Source: an uncultured Prevotella sp. (GTDB taxonomy: Bacteria > Bacteroidota > Bacteroidia > Bacteroidales > Bacteroidaceae). From it: a stretch of DNA of 64,000 nucleotides. The stretch covers positions 1 through 64,000 of the forward strand of contig UQKO01000007.1 of assembly GCA_900541575.1 (NCBI GenBank), given 5' to 3'. Of the stretch, positions 7,479-16,390 are shown piece after piece. The notes beneath the pieces were generated by a model. The model was not told the origin of the DNA, made no database searches, and saw only the letters and a list, made by a program, of their open reading frames with translations. Numbering within the stretch: position 1 is the first letter of the stretch; each line of letters starts with the position of its first letter. The translations under genes and the position numbers were made by a program.

Positions 7479-9812
7479 CTACAATCGTTGTATCACCTCA
7501 TCGACCGTGCTCTCGCCTTTATAGCGATTGCGCATGGAATTGAACTTATAATTGAGTTTGATATAAAACACGCGGGTGTCGCCGCTACCAGTCTGTACAA
7601 TATTGCCATTCTGCAGATTCATACGAACGCTACTAATGTTTTGTTTCAGCAAATCACTACCACCAATGTTGATGCTGAGTGCATCGTGCAGTAACGACTT
7701 CGTGAGGTAAGTCTCAAGGTAATGATTCATGCGAAGCAATTGCACATTCTGATAACTGCCGCGCGTCGTCATACTATAGGTTGCGGTAAAGCCAAATCCC
7801 TTGGGTAACGTAAACGAGTGCGAGGTGTGAAGCGATAGAATGGGATTCATGTGCAGACGAGTGCCATCTTCAAGGCGCAAGTTGCAGAAATTCTTCGAGA
7901 CATAAGCCGTCAGCATGGGACGCCAAAACTTGATTTGGTGCGAGAAGGTGAGCGTAGCTTGTAGTTGTGAACAATTGCGGTTGATATACGTAATCTTCGT
8001 CACCTCAGGCTGCTCGGGCAGAGATTCCCCCCAATAAAGTATGCCATCACGACTACGATCAAAGTTCATTGTGGCTTGTAACCATTTCCATACGGCGGTG
8101 AAGTTGATCGAATGAAGGATGGTGGGCTTCAGATTGGGATTTCCGCTTAGCAGCAAATAGCGATTGCCATAAGAGACATTGGACGAGAGTTGATTGTAAC
8201 CGGGACGGGTGGTCTTACTTGTATAGGAGAGCATTAACTGCGCCTTGCCTATCATACCGGCCAATGAGAAAGAAGGGAAAAGGTTGTTGTAGACGGGCGA
8301 TTGCTCATCGATGTGCTGACGGGAAAGATAATAGTCGAGCTGCAAGTGTTCGTAGCGAAGGCCTGCCGTCAACTGATAGCGACGCGCTATCGTGGTAGAA
8401 TAGGTAATAAAACCTGCGGCAGTACGTTCCATAAGTTGCGATGCCGAGGGCGATATGCCAGGCAATGTAGCTGCTATATAATAATTGTCGTGACGATTGG
8501 TCTGCACATATTGTGAGCCTATGGAAAAAATGCCTTTGAGCCACGGATAATCGTACTGTACCTTGGCAGAGAAGAGGCGATTGCGCGTGTCGCTCACCGT
8601 GGGAAACTGCCGACTGGTCTGTGTCTGGCTCATTTCGTCGTAAATGCTTTCTTCATGACTTCCACTTGCATAGAAGTCGGCATCGATACGAAACTCGCTC
8701 TTTCCCCAATGACCATTGTAATAAGCATTGACGGAGTGGGTAAGGTCATTGTCGCTATCTTCACGAAGGCGGTTGGTCAGTTGGTCGAAGTCTTCCCCAT
8801 TCTTGCGTATATAGCTCTCTACAAGGCCATTACTTTGGTTAGGGAAAGCCTTATGCAGTGAATAGCGCACTCCTGCAGAGTGTTTGTCGGAGGGTGTTAC
8901 GTTAAACTCCACCACTCCATCGGCCTTGTGCATCTTCCAAAAGTTTTCATTGTTAAAGGGCATCGACCAAAGGCCTTCAGGCGTCTGAACCGTTTGGTCA
9001 CTTCCAGATTTCCAATAGCCGCGATTATAATTGTAGCCCCCTTGAAGATTAAGGTCGAAAGCATTCTTGCGCATAGAAAGATTGAGGCGGGAGCGTTCGC
9101 TTGCATACTTGCCCTGAAAGTAATCATTGCTAAAGTTCACCCCAATGCCTTCGCCCTTACGACGCTTTGTGCGGATACGCACCACGGCATTGACTGAAGC
9201 ATCATACTGTGCTCCAGGATTGTTGACAACTTCCACGCTTTTTATGTCTTCGCTACGAAGCTGCTTGAGTTCACTATCGTCGCGCATCTGTCGGCCGTTG
9301 ATATAGACCAATGGTTTGCCTCTGCCTACTACTTCGATGCTGCCATCCTTGTCGGCCGACTTCATCAAGCCTGGCACTTGCTGCAACAAATCCTCGGCCG
9401 TGCCTGCCTTGGAAAGTACGGTGTTGTCGACTGAAGTGACAAGAGCACCATTCTCAAGCTTCGACACGGGACGTTTATACACCACACTGGCCTCGCCTAA
9501 CTGATGAGCATCTAGCGATCGAAGCGTGAGCGTAAGCTGCTCCATAGGCACGCTACTTTTATAATAGAGCGATTCGTAACCTACGGCACTTACGCGAAGC
9601 AAAGATAGCGTCTTTACGCTATCGGCAAACTGCCATTGACCATCATCGCGAGTTAGTGTGGCAGCCACCACAGCTGAATCAGCGGGATTGAGAGCCACCA
9701 CATTGGCGAAAGCCACTGGCTGACCTTGCGCGTCGACCACTTTGCCACGTTTTTGTGCGCTTACTGGCAAAGCGAGCATAGATAGCGCTATAAGGGTTAT
9801 TGTCTGTTTCAT
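7479..9812 (-). CDS. TonB-dependent receptor, outer membrane beta-barrel family
   Basis: A 777-residue outer membrane receptor. Residues 1-20 form a signal peptide ending in VSAQ, followed by a carboxypeptidase-regulatory-like domain (GKVVDAQGQPVAFANVVAL), a plug (about 115-220, ending VVRIRTKRRKGEG) and a barrel of the OMP_b-brl_3 type. It is shorter than SusC and has no SusD partner, so it belongs to the non-Sus receptor group. The gene starts 20 bases after a GntR-family regulator, so the two are probably co-transcribed and the receptor is probably under that regulator's control. Ligand unknown. Confidence 0.85.
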   Translation of the reverse strand: MKQTITLIALSMLALPVSAQKRGKVVDAQGQPVAFANVVALNPADSAVVAATLTRDDGQWQFADSVKTLSLLRVSAVGYESLYYKSSVPMEQLTLTLRSLDAHQLGEASVVYKRPVSKLENGALVTSVDNTVLSKAGTAEDLLQQVPGLMKSADKDGSIEVVGRGKPLVYINGRQMRDDSELKQLRSEDIKSVEVVNNPGAQYDASVNAVVRIRTKRRKGEGIGVNFSNDYFQGKYASERSRLNLSMRKNAFDLNLQGGYNYNRGYWKSGSDQTVQTPEGLWSMPFNNENFWKMHKADGVVEFNVTPSDKHSAGVRYSLHKAFPNQSNGLVESYIRKNGEDFDQLTNRLREDSDNDLTHSVNAYYNGHWGKSEFRIDADFYASGSHEESIYDEMSQTQTSRQFPTVSDTRNRLFSAKVQYDYPWLKGIFSIGSQYVQTNRHDNYYIAATLPGISPSASQLMERTAAGFITYSTTIARRYQLTAGLRYEHLQLDYYLSRQHIDEQSPVYNNLFPSFSLAGMIGKAQLMLSYTSKTTRPGYNQLSSNVSYGNRYLLLSGNPNLKPTILHSINFTAVWKWLQATMNFDRSRDGILYWGESLPEQPEVTKITYINRNCSQLQATLTFSHQIKFWRPMLTAYVSKNFCNLRLEDGTRLHMNPILSLHTSHSFTLPKGFGFTATYSMTTRGSYQNVQLLRMNHYLETYLTKSLLHDALSINIGGSDLLKQNISSVRMNLQNGNIVQTGSGDTRVFYIKLNYKFNSMRNRYKGESTVDEVIQRL

Positions 9813-9832
9813 TGAATGTACTTTGACGAGAG

Positions 9833-10195
9833 TTAAGATTTTTGTTGTTCTTTGTAAAGTTTCACCACCTCATCTATGGAGATGCCGAGCAGACACATTT
9901 GTCGGAATAGCTCGGGCAAAGCGTGCTGGCGGAAGTAGGCACGACGCTCTTCTTGAATATAAGTGGGAGCATCGGCTGCTACAAAATAACCCATTCCTCG
10001 GCGGGAATAAATAATGCCTCGCTGAGCTAAGAGTTCATACGCCTTTACCGTAGTGTTGACGTTTACCTCGAGCAAAGCGGAATATTCTCGAACGCCAGGA
10101 ATGCGACTATCGGGCTGATACGTTCCTGCTAGCACTTCGTCGCATATTCGTTCGGCTATCTGCGCATAGATAGGTTGACCTTCTTTAAAATTCAT
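9833..10195 (-). CDS. GntR-family (YtrA-type) transcriptional regulator
   Basis: A 120-residue regulator with one winged-helix GntR domain at residues about 5-75, including the recognition helix region VNVNTTVKAYELL and the wing GIIYSRRGMGYFV. The short C-terminal tail, without a large effector domain, is typical of the YtrA subgroup, which usually controls adjacent ABC transporter genes. I chose the ATG at 10195 (MNFKEGQPIYAQIAE), the usual N-terminus of the family; a start at 10240 would add 15 atypical residues. ABC transporter genes lie upstream and a TonB receptor downstream on the same strand. It is probably a repressor of this block. Confidence 0.88.
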   Translation of the reverse strand: MNFKEGQPIYAQIAERICDEVLAGTYQPDSRIPGVREYSALLEVNVNTTVKAYELLAQRGIIYSRRGMGYFVAADAPTYIQEERRAYFRQHALPELFRQMCLLGISIDEVVKLYKEQQKS

Positions 10196-10237
10196 TTTTA
10201 AGGGAATTAGAGAGAATGGTTCGTTTTTTATTGTTCG

Positions 10238-10254
10238 CAAGATTCATCATCTTG
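10238..10254. promoter_or_regulatory. Candidate GntR operator
   Basis: CAAGAT-tcatc-ATCTTG is a 17-base inverted repeat with perfect 6-base arms, about 45 bases before the regulator start codon. The size fits a GntR/YtrA dimer site. This is inference from position and symmetry. Confidence 0.4.
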
Positions 10255-10325
10255 TAGTTCACGGTATGAGCCTTTTATGGGCAACACATTCCTACATTAT
10301 AGGAGTGTACAGAATGGGGGCTATT

Positions 10326-11147
10326 TCAGAAGAAACTTCTTCTAATCACTGTGATATGCTTAAAGAGCCAATAACTCAGAACTACCCAAGCTACGCAGCA
10401 TAGCACATGGAAACAGGTAAGAAGCGGAGCTTCTACCGACACATCCACATCACCTCCCGTGATACAAATGTGCATCGCCCAAGAGGCAACAACCATTGAT
10501 AAAAAGATGCCACCTCCAACGATGATGCCTGCCGTCTTAAAGAAGGCAAACTTGCGAAACAATGCACTTCCTAGCAAGAACAAAAGGTAGATGTTGAGAG
10601 TTGAAGCAAGCGTACAGAACATCGTCCATATACCATATACAGAAAATCTTTCAAAGCCTATTGTCCACACGTCCTCAAGAAACCTCTTTGCTATCTCACC
10701 AAACATTACGCCTATGTGAGCGGGCATGGCCAATAGCGCAACCATGCGTGCCACATCAGCGACGAAGAACGTCACAACGTTGAGTGCAACCATCCCCACC
10801 GTGAAGATTAGCACACGCGAAAGGTATTTTTCTAGATTTGAAGCTGGCAACATGAGATATGCTATGCGCTTGGACTTCGATTTCAAATTAGCGAACGAAA
10901 AGGATAGTCCTAGCACCATCGACATGAGCGTCACCACCCAAGCACAAGCATAGGCATCGCTCAACACGCTATCGACTTTTCCCTCAGAAAGCTGCGTCCA
11001 CCCTTTAAGCGAAAAATAGTATACACTCAGCTGGGCGAAGAAGTGCGCCAAAAAAAGGCCGAGCATCATAAAGACATAAGAGCGCAGATTCTGCACAATA
11101 TCATAACGGAGCAACACTCCGAAACGTTGTATGCTGAAATTTTTCAT
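10326..11147 (-). CDS. ABC transporter permease-like membrane protein
   Basis: A 273-residue integral membrane protein with six predicted helices (for example YVFMMLGLFLAHFFAQLSVY near residue 25 and LTCFHVLCCVAWVVLSYWLF near 245). It begins 42 bases after the ATPase gene and is very likely its membrane partner, forming a two-gene exporter of the kind controlled by YtrA-like GntR proteins. No conserved catalytic motif is visible, so the substrate is unknown. Confidence 0.75.
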   Translation of the reverse strand: MKNFSIQRFGVLLRYDIVQNLRSYVFMMLGLFLAHFFAQLSVYYFSLKGWTQLSEGKVDSVLSDAYACAWVVTLMSMVLGLSFSFANLKSKSKRIAYLMLPASNLEKYLSRVLIFTVGMVALNVVTFFVADVARMVALLAMPAHIGVMFGEIAKRFLEDVWTIGFERFSVYGIWTMFCTLASTLNIYLLFLLGSALFRKFAFFKTAGIIVGGGIFLSMVVASWAMHICITGGDVDVSVEAPLLTCFHVLCCVAWVVLSYWLFKHITVIRRSFF

Positions 11148-11189
11148 TATATATAGGAATATTTTTAGGAGAAGTTTGGAAAAACTAGG

Positions 11190-12026
11190 TTATTCTGTGA
11201 GCGACTTGGGAAGTTTTCCCGCCTCAGCACAATTAAAGAGCATCTCAAGATTTATAGGTGTCTCATTGTCTGCTTCGTGGTTTTCCACAATGACGGAGTT
11301 GCCATAGATAGAGGGCTGTGTATAGAGTGCATCTTCCGTACTCACTCCCATGGGGCGTTCCTCAAAGCGCAAGGCTGCACATATATCTGCCGTAGAACAA
11401 TTGAGCAAGAGGTGAGAGCCTTCGAGCAGGATTACGTGGTCGAGCAACATATCGACATCACGCACTTGATGAGTAGAAATCACGAGCGTTCGATTGTCGG
11501 ACATGTGGCGCGAAACTACTTTGCGGAAGAGGCTCTTCGAGGGAATATCTAGTCCATTCGTAGGTTCATCCATGAGCAATAGACGCGTGCCCGTAGCTAG
11601 GGCGAAACTCATAAAGGCCTTCTTCTTCTGTCCCATAGAAAGACCGCGTAGGTCGAGATGAGTGGGCAGTTCGAAATCTTTCAAGCACTCATCAAGCACC
11701 TCGTAACTAAACTTGGGATAAAACGGTGCATTGACTCTTACATACTGTTCCATACTGAGCGAAGGAAGTTCTATTTCCTCGGGCACGATGAATATATCGC
11801 TCAATACTTCTGGTAAGCGCTTGGTCACATCCTGTCCGTCGAAGGTGATTATTCCCTTCTGTACACGGAGCAATCCGCTCATGAGGTAGAGGAGCGTACT
11901 CTTACCCGTACCGTTCTTACCTAATAGTCCGCAGATTTTCCCCACAGGCAGTTCTAAGGAAAAATCACTGAATACGAGCGGCTTTCTCCGCCCATAACTA
12001 AAGTCTATATGGTTTACGTTAATCAT
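11190..12026 (-). CDS. ABC transporter ATP-binding protein
   Basis: A 278-residue ABC ATPase. Walker A is GKNGTGKST (residues 36-44), the signature is LSMGQKKKA, Walker B is LLLMDEPTNGLD and the switch His is in ISTHQ. I chose the ATG at 12026 (MINVNHIDFSYG), where the domain begins; the frame stays open 50 codons upstream but that part is not domain-like and overlaps the promoter. It energises the permease encoded next. Neighbours suggest control by the GntR regulator. Confidence 0.9.
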   Translation of the reverse strand: MINVNHIDFSYGRRKPLVFSDFSLELPVGKICGLLGKNGTGKSTLLYLMSGLLRVQKGIITFDGQDVTKRLPEVLSDIFIVPEEIELPSLSMEQYVRVNAPFYPKFSYEVLDECLKDFELPTHLDLRGLSMGQKKKAFMSFALATGTRLLLMDEPTNGLDIPSKSLFRKVVSRHMSDNRTLVISTHQVRDVDMLLDHVILLEGSHLLLNCSTADICAALRFEERPMGVSTEDALYTQPSIYGNSVIVENHEADNETPINLEMLFNCAEAGKLPKSLTE

Positions 12027-12069
12027 ACTTTTATATACTGTTTTAGTGTTATACAATAGTAGTACACCG

Positions 12070-12100
12070 CAAAAGTATGATTTATTATAGAAACTCGCAA
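12070..12100 (-). promoter_or_regulatory. Promoter of the ABC transporter genes
   Basis: On the minus strand TTG (12100-12098), a 20-base spacer and TACTTTTG (12077-12070) match the Bacteroidota consensus. The start codon is about 43 bases downstream. Confidence 0.6.
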
Positions 12101-12222
12101 GAGTTGGGACTATTTTTTGGGGGAATGTACGGATATTTTTGAGCAATTCATAAAAGAACACACGTGACAGGTCCAAGGGGTGAGCAGCGATAGTCCCTGG
12201 GGCATACGCACTTGCAGCTATG

Positions 12223-12253
12223 AAAAAGAGGGCTCCACAATGGGAGTCCTCTT
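12223..12253 (-). terminator. Terminator of the S46 peptidase gene
   Basis: AAGAGG-G-CTCC (12226-12236) pairs with GGAG-T-CCTCTT (12243-12253), with one G-U pair and a 6-base loop. On the minus strand it is followed by a short T-run. It lies about 55 bases past the peptidase stop codon. Confidence 0.65.
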
Positions 12254-12305
12254 CAAAGGTGTTCTAATAAATAAAAATGGTATTCTCAGATGAGAATGTT
12301 CCGCG

Positions 12306-14444
12306 TTAACGGATATCGAGTTCGTCGAGCACGTAGGTGCTACCGCCGAATTTGTCAATAATAAACATCACATAGCGAATGTCAACGTTGATACAACGCT
12401 GAAGCTGCGGGTTGAACTTGAGGTCGCTCGAAAGGCTCTCAATGTTTCCGTCGAAGGCCAAACCAATGAGTTCGCCTTTGGCATTGAGCACACCTGAACC
12501 AGAGTTGCCACCCGTAATATCATTGTCAGAAAGGAAGCAAGTGGGCAGTTTGCCATCTTCGCGAGCGTAGCGTCCAAAGTCTTTTGCTTCGTAAAGCTTA
12601 CGCAAACGTTCATTGATGAAATAGTCGCTTTCAGTCTTGCTTTCTTTCTCAAACATGCCATCGAGCACCGTGCGCCAATCATAACTTACAGCATCGCGAG
12701 GATGGAGGTCCTTTACATGACCATAGGTCATACGCAGGGTGAAGTTAGCATCGGGTGACTTTGTCCAGTCGTACATTTCGCAAAGACCACGCACATAAAT
12801 TTTATCGAGTTCCTTACGTAGCTCGTTATACTTCTTCATACCTGCAAAGGTAGTCTCCGAGTAGTCGTTGATATCCTTGCACTCCACATAAAGAGGATCT
12901 GATTTCAGCACTTCTGCATCGTTCTTTTCCAGAGCGCTGGCCAACTTGGCGCTATCAGCAAATACGGTGTTAGCATACAAGCGATCTATATTTTGCTCCA
13001 AGTTCTGCTTGCCGCTGAGAAAACGCGGTAATTCCTTGAGCTTACGTTCCTTCATAAAATAAGGAATAAGTAGACGTACTTTACCGCAATCAATTGCCTT
13101 ATCAACCGAGAAGTTCACGCGCTTGCAGTAGTCTACGATAGCCTGCTTAGCAGCCGCGATATTCTTATCCTTACCTCCCTTGAGAGCCTTTTCGTAAGCA
13201 TCGATCAATGAAGGGCGAATCCATAAGCTCTGATCCTGCAGCGCAATACGCATCAAGCTTGCATCGTGTATCGTATCACTGTAAGCTTGGCAAAGCTTCT
13301 CAATGCGCTCAATCACATCTTTATACTCAGCCTTACCACTCTTAGCAGCAAATTCACGGAAACGTGCTTCTTCGGCTTGTTTATCAGCGATAAGATGGTT
13401 TTTCTCCACCGCTTCGTTCATTCCGCCAAAATTCTTGATTGTGTTACCCCATGAGGCATACTCATCTTCAAGCTTCAAACGATTTTCATCGCTCTGATCC
13501 ATCAAAGTCTTGTAATACTGCAATAAGGGGTTACCCGCTACTACGAGAGGTTGATTGATTCCTTCACAACGAAGTTTCACCTCGGCTGCGGTAAGATAAC
13601 GGGTGGTAGTGCCCGGGAAACCCATAATCATGGTGTAGTCGCCCTGATTCATTCCTTTGAGCGAGATGGGCAGGAACTTCTTCACCTTCAGAGGCACATT
13701 TTCCTTGCTATAAGGAGCAGGTTCGCCATTCTTGTCGGCGTAGATACGAAACATGCAGAAGTCTGCATTATGGCGTGGCCACATCCAGTTGTCCGTGTTG
13801 CCACCAAACTGCCCCACGTTGTAGGGAGGGTTAGCTACAAGGCGAATGTCCTGGTATTCCTGTTCGTAGAAGATATAGAATTGGTTACCACCGAAATAGG
13901 GTACGATGCGAGCGCTCATACCTTTCTTTTTGGCCAAGTCGCTCTTCTTCAGCATCTTTTGAGCCATAGGCTCTAGGAAACCGATGCTTTGCTTCGTATA
14001 TTCATCTACCTTCTTCTTGGCAGCCTCAGCATTCACTTCCTTCGTCACATCCACGATGCGAACCACGAAGGTGAATGTCAAGTCGGCAGGAGTACGCAAT
14101 TCTTCGCTGCGGTTATGAGCAAAGTAGCCATCCTTCATATAGTCGTGACCAATGGCGCTCATTTCATGTACATAGCTAAATCCACAGTGATGATTAGTCA
14201 GTACCAAACCTTCAGGACTTACCACTTCACCGGTACATCCGCCACCAAAGATACCGATGCATTCACGCAGCGAGGGAGCTGTTTCACTGTAAAGAGCTTC
14301 GGGAGGAAGCTGTAAGCCAGCCTTGCGGAGCGAATCCTCTAAGTGTTGCTGTTTCATCAGCTTCAAGAGCCACATACCTTCATCGGCATGTGCCGTTGCG
14401 AGGCTCATCATGAGAGCCACACAAAGCAGAAATAATTTCTTCAT
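12306..14444 (-). CDS. dpp7: S46-family dipeptidyl-peptidase, DPP7 type
   Basis: A 712-residue secreted serine peptidase that removes dipeptides from oligopeptide N-termini, feeding amino-acid use. I chose the ATG at 14444, giving a signal peptide (MKKLFLLCVALMMSLATAHA); the frame upstream overlaps the promoter. The catalytic triad reads as His86 (TNHHCGF), Asp228 (RHNADF) and Ser648 (GGNSGSG). The residue 18 after the Ser is Gly666; DPP11 enzymes carry Arg there and DPP7 enzymes Gly, so a preference for hydrophobic rather than acidic P1 residues is inferred. Length equals that of known DPP7. It is monocistronic, with its own promoter and terminator. Confidence 0.9.
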   Translation of the reverse strand: MKKLFLLCVALMMSLATAHADEGMWLLKLMKQQHLEDSLRKAGLQLPPEALYSETAPSLRECIGIFGGGCTGEVVSPEGLVLTNHHCGFSYVHEMSAIGHDYMKDGYFAHNRSEELRTPADLTFTFVVRIVDVTKEVNAEAAKKKVDEYTKQSIGFLEPMAQKMLKKSDLAKKKGMSARIVPYFGGNQFYIFYEQEYQDIRLVANPPYNVGQFGGNTDNWMWPRHNADFCMFRIYADKNGEPAPYSKENVPLKVKKFLPISLKGMNQGDYTMIMGFPGTTTRYLTAAEVKLRCEGINQPLVVAGNPLLQYYKTLMDQSDENRLKLEDEYASWGNTIKNFGGMNEAVEKNHLIADKQAEEARFREFAAKSGKAEYKDVIERIEKLCQAYSDTIHDASLMRIALQDQSLWIRPSLIDAYEKALKGGKDKNIAAAKQAIVDYCKRVNFSVDKAIDCGKVRLLIPYFMKERKLKELPRFLSGKQNLEQNIDRLYANTVFADSAKLASALEKNDAEVLKSDPLYVECKDINDYSETTFAGMKKYNELRKELDKIYVRGLCEMYDWTKSPDANFTLRMTYGHVKDLHPRDAVSYDWRTVLDGMFEKESKTESDYFINERLRKLYEAKDFGRYAREDGKLPTCFLSDNDITGGNSGSGVLNAKGELIGLAFDGNIESLSSDLKFNPQLQRCINVDIRYVMFIIDKFGGSTYVLDELDIR

Positions 14445-14540
14445 AATATAGGGATTGTGTTTAATTTTCTTATGTAAAGATAATGCAAGTGCGAGCGCAA
14501 TGAAGCTTGCTTCAATTGCCAAGCCAAAGCATCTCTTATG

Positions 14541-14548
14541 CAAAGATA
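14541..14548 (-). promoter_or_regulatory. -7 element of the S46 peptidase promoter
   Basis: TATCTTTG on the minus strand (14548-14541) fits TAnnTTTG. A clear upstream TTG at the normal spacing was not found. The predicted leader is about 90 nt. Confidence 0.45.
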
Positions 14549-14604
14549 CAACATTCCACTCGAAGCCACACTATTTTCTCCCTTTTATTGCCTTTGCAAC
14601 TCAG

Positions 14605-14629
14605 TTGCACAAAGTTTTTTTTACCTTTG
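14605..14629 (+). promoter_or_regulatory. Promoter of the metal-export operon
   Basis: TACCTTTG at 14622-14629 matches the Bacteroidota -7 element. A TTG at 14605-14607 is closer than usual (14 bases). If transcription starts 5-6 bases after the element, it begins at the GTG of the first gene, suggesting a very short or absent leader. Confidence 0.5.
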
Positions 14630-14633
14630 CAAT

Positions 14634-15038
14634 GTGAAAGTTTCGCGCCCCACATATTTTGCGTTGATGGCCATTCTACTGATGCTCATCCTCTCGCTCA
14701 TCCCCCACCATCACCACGAAGGCGGGGCGGCTTGTTGGGTCACGGAGATTTGTCATCGAGATGGGCAAACCAACGACTGCCATACATCACACCACGACAA
14801 CCGGCACACAGATGCACATCAGTGTTTCTACCAACCGACTGCTACACACCTTTCTACGCTACGAAAATCCGCTAGCGATATGGGTGGTGGCTTTCTTCCT
14901 CCCATTTTTTGGAACGAAGCCCATACACCTATTATATATATAGGAGTGCAGGCCTACACCGCCTTGCCCTCCCCCACTCTGCTTGCCTCTCCATTTTGCA
15001 GGCAAATTAGCCGTCGCGGCCCGCCCTTGCTTGGATAA
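14634..15038 (+). CDS. Small His-rich exported protein (DUF6769-like), first gene of metal-export operon
   Basis: A 134-residue protein with a hydrophobic N-terminal segment (YFALMAILLMLILSLIPH) followed by a His/Cys-rich stretch (HHHHEGGAACW, then HTSHHDNRHTDAHQC). This matches my recollection of the small DUF6769 family that precedes heavy-metal RND pumps in Bacteroidota. I chose GTG 14634 because it supplies basic residues (VKVSRP) before the hydrophobic core; ATG 14667 is the alternative and would be required if transcription starts after 14634. It ends 47 bases before the adaptor gene. A metal-binding role in the periplasm is inferred from the histidines. Confidence 0.65.
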   Translation: MKVSRPTYFALMAILLMLILSLIPHHHHEGGAACWVTEICHRDGQTNDCHTSHHDNRHTDAHQCFYQPTATHLSTLRKSASDMGGGFLPPIFWNEAHTPIIYIGVQAYTALPSPTLLASPFCRQISRRGPPLLG

Positions 15039-15085
15039 GTTTTTCTTACAACACTTTTTTTTTACTTATCCACGCAAATTATTTC

Positions 15086-16246
15086 ATGCATATACCTTAT
15101 ACATTACTTAGCATAGCTGCGAGTGCTGCTATGCTCTTTAGTGCATGCCATAGTGCCCACGAAGGGCACGACCACGACCATGAAGGCGACGAACACACCG
15201 AGGCCTCCGACCACAAGCATGCTCCCGATGAAATAGAGTTCACAACCGAACAAGCGCGCGCTGCGGGCGTGCAAGTCACAACGATACAACCTTCCGATTT
15301 TTCCGAAGTCATTGAAGTAAGTGGTCAAGTACTTCCTGCTTCGGGTACAGAAACCACGGTGAGTGCCACCATGGCAGGTATTGTCCGCTTCGCTAGCGAT
15401 GCACTCACCGAGGGAGTATCTGTGAACGCGGGTCAATCCTTATTCGTAGTAAATGGCAAACCTATGGCCGATGGCAATCCAGCCGCAGTAGCTCAGAGCG
15501 AGGCAAAAACAGCCAAGCTAGCTCTTGAACGTGCTGAAAAACTTGCTTCCGAAAGAATCATTTCTCAGCGCGAGCTAGAAGATGCGCGCCAACGCTACGA
15601 AGCAGCAAGCGCCACGGCAAAGAGTTTAGGAAGTGCATCGCAAATTCGCGGCATCTCTGCCCCCATAAGCGGATATATCAAGACTCTTTTGGTTCGTCCC
15701 GGCGACTATGTTTCTGCAGGACAGGCACTTGCCATCGTAACACAGAGCAAACGTGTGCAGCTACGTGCCGATGTGCCCGAGCGCTACTTCGGCATGCTAC
15801 CACGCATCTCAAGTGCCAACTTCCGTATGGCCTACGATGATGTATCGCAAGTATACAGTCTTTCTCAACTTGGCGGTCGTCTTATCTCAAAAGGGAAAGC
15901 TTCGGGAAATGGAGATGCTTTCGTGCCCGTAATCTTTGAGTTCAACAATCAGGGAAGCATCGTATCAGGTAGTTTTGCACAAGTCTACCTTCAAGGCAAC
16001 GTGCGCCACGGCGTATTAGCCGTTTCCTCTGAAGCCATCACAGAGTCACAAGGCATCTATTTCGTCTATGTACAACATAGTGCCGATACCTATCGCAAGG
16101 TAGAAGTCACATTAGGCGCCTCCGACGGGATGCGCACAGAGATTCTATCAGGGCTTCATCCTGGCGACAAAGTGGTGACACGTGGTGCCACACTTGTACG
16201 CCTTGCTGCCAACGCTACGGCTGTGCCCGAGGGACATTCGCACTAA
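15086..16246 (+). CDS. Efflux RND periplasmic adaptor lipoprotein (HlyD/CusB type)
   Basis: A 386-residue membrane-fusion protein linking the RND pump to the outer-membrane channel. A lipobox Cys21 (MLFSACHS) is followed by a His/Asp/Glu-rich segment (GHDHDHEGDEH) and the C-terminus ends in GHSH, both likely metal-binding. The body has the adaptor pattern: barrel-sandwich half (SATMAGIVRF), an alpha-hairpin near 130-185, then the second lipoyl half (RGISAPISGYIKTLLVRPGD) and a membrane-proximal beta domain. It lies between the His-rich small protein and the RND pump. Confidence 0.9.
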   Translation: MHIPYTLLSIAASAAMLFSACHSAHEGHDHDHEGDEHTEASDHKHAPDEIEFTTEQARAAGVQVTTIQPSDFSEVIEVSGQVLPASGTETTVSATMAGIVRFASDALTEGVSVNAGQSLFVVNGKPMADGNPAAVAQSEAKTAKLALERAEKLASERIISQRELEDARQRYEAASATAKSLGSASQIRGISAPISGYIKTLLVRPGDYVSAGQALAIVTQSKRVQLRADVPERYFGMLPRISSANFRMAYDDVSQVYSLSQLGGRLISKGKASGNGDAFVPVIFEFNNQGSIVSGSFAQVYLQGNVRHGVLAVSSEAITESQGIYFVYVQHSADTYRKVEVTLGASDGMRTEILSGLHPGDKVVTRGATLVRLAANATAVPEGHSH

Positions 16247-16257
16247 ACAATGAGTTT

Positions 16258-16332
16258 GGAGTTTTAAGATTTTAGGTTATAAAGTTACCTTTTAGGGTGG
16301 TTCTATAAATTCAGAAATTTAGGATACCCACC
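16258..16332 (+). repeat. Composite of two intergenic repeats
   Basis: Bases 16258-16289 (GGAGTTTTAAG then GGTTATAAAGTTACC) repeat the arms found at 28424-28456 and, inverted, 28591-28630. Bases 16297-16311 (GTGGTTCTATAAATT) repeat the motif found at 20875, 50746 and 53535. They sit in the 144-base gap between the adaptor and pump genes, inside the operon. Confidence 0.65.
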
Positions 16333-16390
16333 TTTTACTTTGCTCAAACAAGCTATTTTAATACTTCCTTTCCTACCTAAACACGAACTA

